Assembly: GCF_035917275.1 (NCBI RefSeq)
Contig: NZ_CP108508.1
Coordinates: forward strand, 5,332,001 to 5,396,000
DNA length: 64,000 nt
Reading direction: 5' to 3'
Source: Streptomyces sp. NBC_01237
GTDB lineage: Bacteria; Actinomycetota; Actinomycetes; Streptomycetales; Streptomycetaceae
The translations under genes and the position numbers were made by a program. Under the pieces are notes generated by a model that saw only the letters and a program-made list of their open reading frames with translations, made no database searches and had not been told where the DNA came from. Of the stretch, positions 63,240-64,000 are shown piece after piece; position 1 is the stretch's first letter, and every line of letters starts with the position of its first letter.

Positions 63240-63506
63240 ATGGCTATGGCGAGAAGAGTCTCCTTTCCGGTCCCGGTCCTCACTGTCGACAACCCCCAGC
63301 GGACGGACCGCTCCGTCACCAACAGCTGGGTCGTCTGGGGCGACCAGCAGGTCTTCCCCGGCGAAGCCTTCTCCTCCCTGAGCGTGAACGCGGCCGGGGT
63401 CGGAGCCGACGAGGTCATCGGCGCACGTCTGACGGCCGTCCAGAACGGGGTGGACGCCGGTTCCTGGTACGTGGTGGCCTACGGGACCGCGATCTCGTAC
63501 GGATAG
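63240..63506 (+). CDS. small hypothetical protein
   Basis: An 88-residue reading frame without a recognised family. It is beta-rich, with TNSWVVWGDQQVFPGEAF, VGADEVIGARLTAVQ and a Gly/Tyr-rich end. ATG at 63246 is an alternative start, and no strong ribosome site is seen. Codon use fits a real gene. Confidence 0.5.
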   Translation: MAMARRVSFPVPVLTVDNPQRTDRSVTNSWVVWGDQQVFPGEAFSSLSVNAAGVGADEVIGARLTAVQNGVDAGSWYVVAYGTAISYG

Positions 63507-63567
63507 GGGCGCGGCGTACGGGCCCGCAGCGGTTGCGCCGGACGGTTCCCGGCCGGTCGTGCAGCGC

Positions 63568-64000
63568 TCAGGCGGCTGTCCGCGCGCCTTCCGCCCGGCA
63601 GTCGCGGCAGTGACCGGGGGCGGGGGAGCGGAAGGCGCGCTCGCAGCCGTCGCAGGTCTGGAGCGGTAGGGCGGGGGCGCGGCGGACCGGAGCGAGGTCG
63701 GGGGCACCGGGGAGTGGTGGTGGCAGCAGGGCGCTCAGGCGGTGCCTGAGGAGTTTCGCGGGCTGCCTGAGGGGCTGGGGAGGGTCGTCGGTCAGCGCAT
63801 GGCGGATGGTGTCGGGGTGGGCCTCGCGTTCGAGCCAGGCGGCGACACCGGGCACCAGATGCCGCACATCACTCTCGGACAGCACGAACTGCGGTGCGTG
63901 ACGGCGCAGGTCGCTCAGGAGCGCGGCGGCGGCCCGGTCCAGCTCCGGGGTCAGCTCGCGGGGCCGGGGCAGAGGCCGGGGCGGGGGCTTGGGCGCGGTG
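63568..64000 (-). CDS. partial gene with a C-terminal four-cysteine motif
   Basis: The frame is open from the right edge to a TGA at 63568. The visible part has a Pro-rich stretch, a helical segment (ELDRAAAALLSDLRRH), then SESDVRHLVPGVAAWLERE and a C-terminal CDGC...CRDC pair that may bind zinc. It resembles helix-turn-helix-type proteins common in Streptomyces, but the N-terminal part lies outside the window. Confidence 0.6.
   Translation of the reverse strand, partial: TAPKPPPRPLPRPRELTPELDRAAAALLSDLRRHAPQFVLSESDVRHLVPGVAAWLEREAHPDTIRHALTDDPPQPLRQPAKLLRHRLSALLPPPLPGAPDLAPVRRAPALPLQTCDGCERAFRSPAPGHCRDCRAEGARTAA

Overview
The window is high-GC actinomycete DNA, almost certainly Streptomyces. 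Supporting points are GTG and TTG starts, strongly GC-biased third codon positions, stop/start overlaps of the TGATG and GTGA kind, long GC-rich hairpin terminators, and the gene order secE-nusG-rplK-rplA-(lipoprotein)-rplJ-rplL-rpoB-rpoC and rpsL-rpsG-fusA-tuf. All calls come from reading the sequence; no database search was run.

Layout. Positions 1-6000 (minus strand) hold the 5' part of a 2-oxoacid:ferredoxin oxidoreductase alpha gene and a two-component module with one NarL-type regulator and two closely related histidine kinases. Positions 6141-16500 (plus) hold a ten-gene complex I cluster, nuoA-B-C-H-I-J-K-L-M-N, without the NuoD, E, F and G genes. Next come mscL, htpX, a YccF protein and a GlsB-like protein. 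AlkB, an O6-alkylguanine transferase, YajQ, an SDR-like protein and an amidohydrolase follow on the minus strand. Positions 21589-36922 carry four tRNAs (Tyr, Thr, Met, Trp), rpmG, hadA-hadB-like dehydratases, a TetR/MFS pair, murB, a divergent oxidoreductase/TetR pair with a double palindromic operator, an adenosine deaminase-like gene, aspC, secE-nusG, rplK-rplA and a lipoprotein. Positions 36923-46394 hold rplJL and rpoBC with leaders and terminators. rpsL-rpsG-fusA-tuf lies at 53757-58429. The right end has a secreted trypsin-like protease, a 33-bp tandem repeat, an unrecognised conflict-system-like protein, a GNAT acetyltransferase, a pseudogene, an SDR, a small orphan and a partial gene.

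The most interesting part lies between rpoC and rpsL (46424-53503, minus strand). A tight five-gene operon encodes a class III nucleotide-cyclase-like protein, a degenerate P-loop protein with HEAT-like repeats, an SPFH-like coiled-coil protein, a Pycsar-type (PycTM) membrane effector and an M48 metalloprotease. A Crp/Fnr regulator with an apparently intact cyclic-nucleotide pocket lies just upstream. The cyclase C-terminus and the NTPase N-terminus share a glycine-rich motif that looks like a homotypic assembly signal. The cyclase keeps its metal and transition-state residues but lacks the two residues that normally select a purine. A Crp-like palindrome lies upstream of the cyclase. I read this as a candidate cyclic-nucleotide signalling or anti-phage system related to Pycsar but with extra NTPase, SPFH and protease parts. 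That function is inference.

Elsewhere the genes form recognisable units: energy conversion (korA, nuo), transcription and translation (ribosomal proteins, rpoBC, nusG, EF-G, EF-Tu, tRNAs), envelope and fatty-acid work (murB, hadAB, mscL, htpX), DNA alkylation repair (alkB, ogt), and drug-efflux-like regulation (TetR/MFS).
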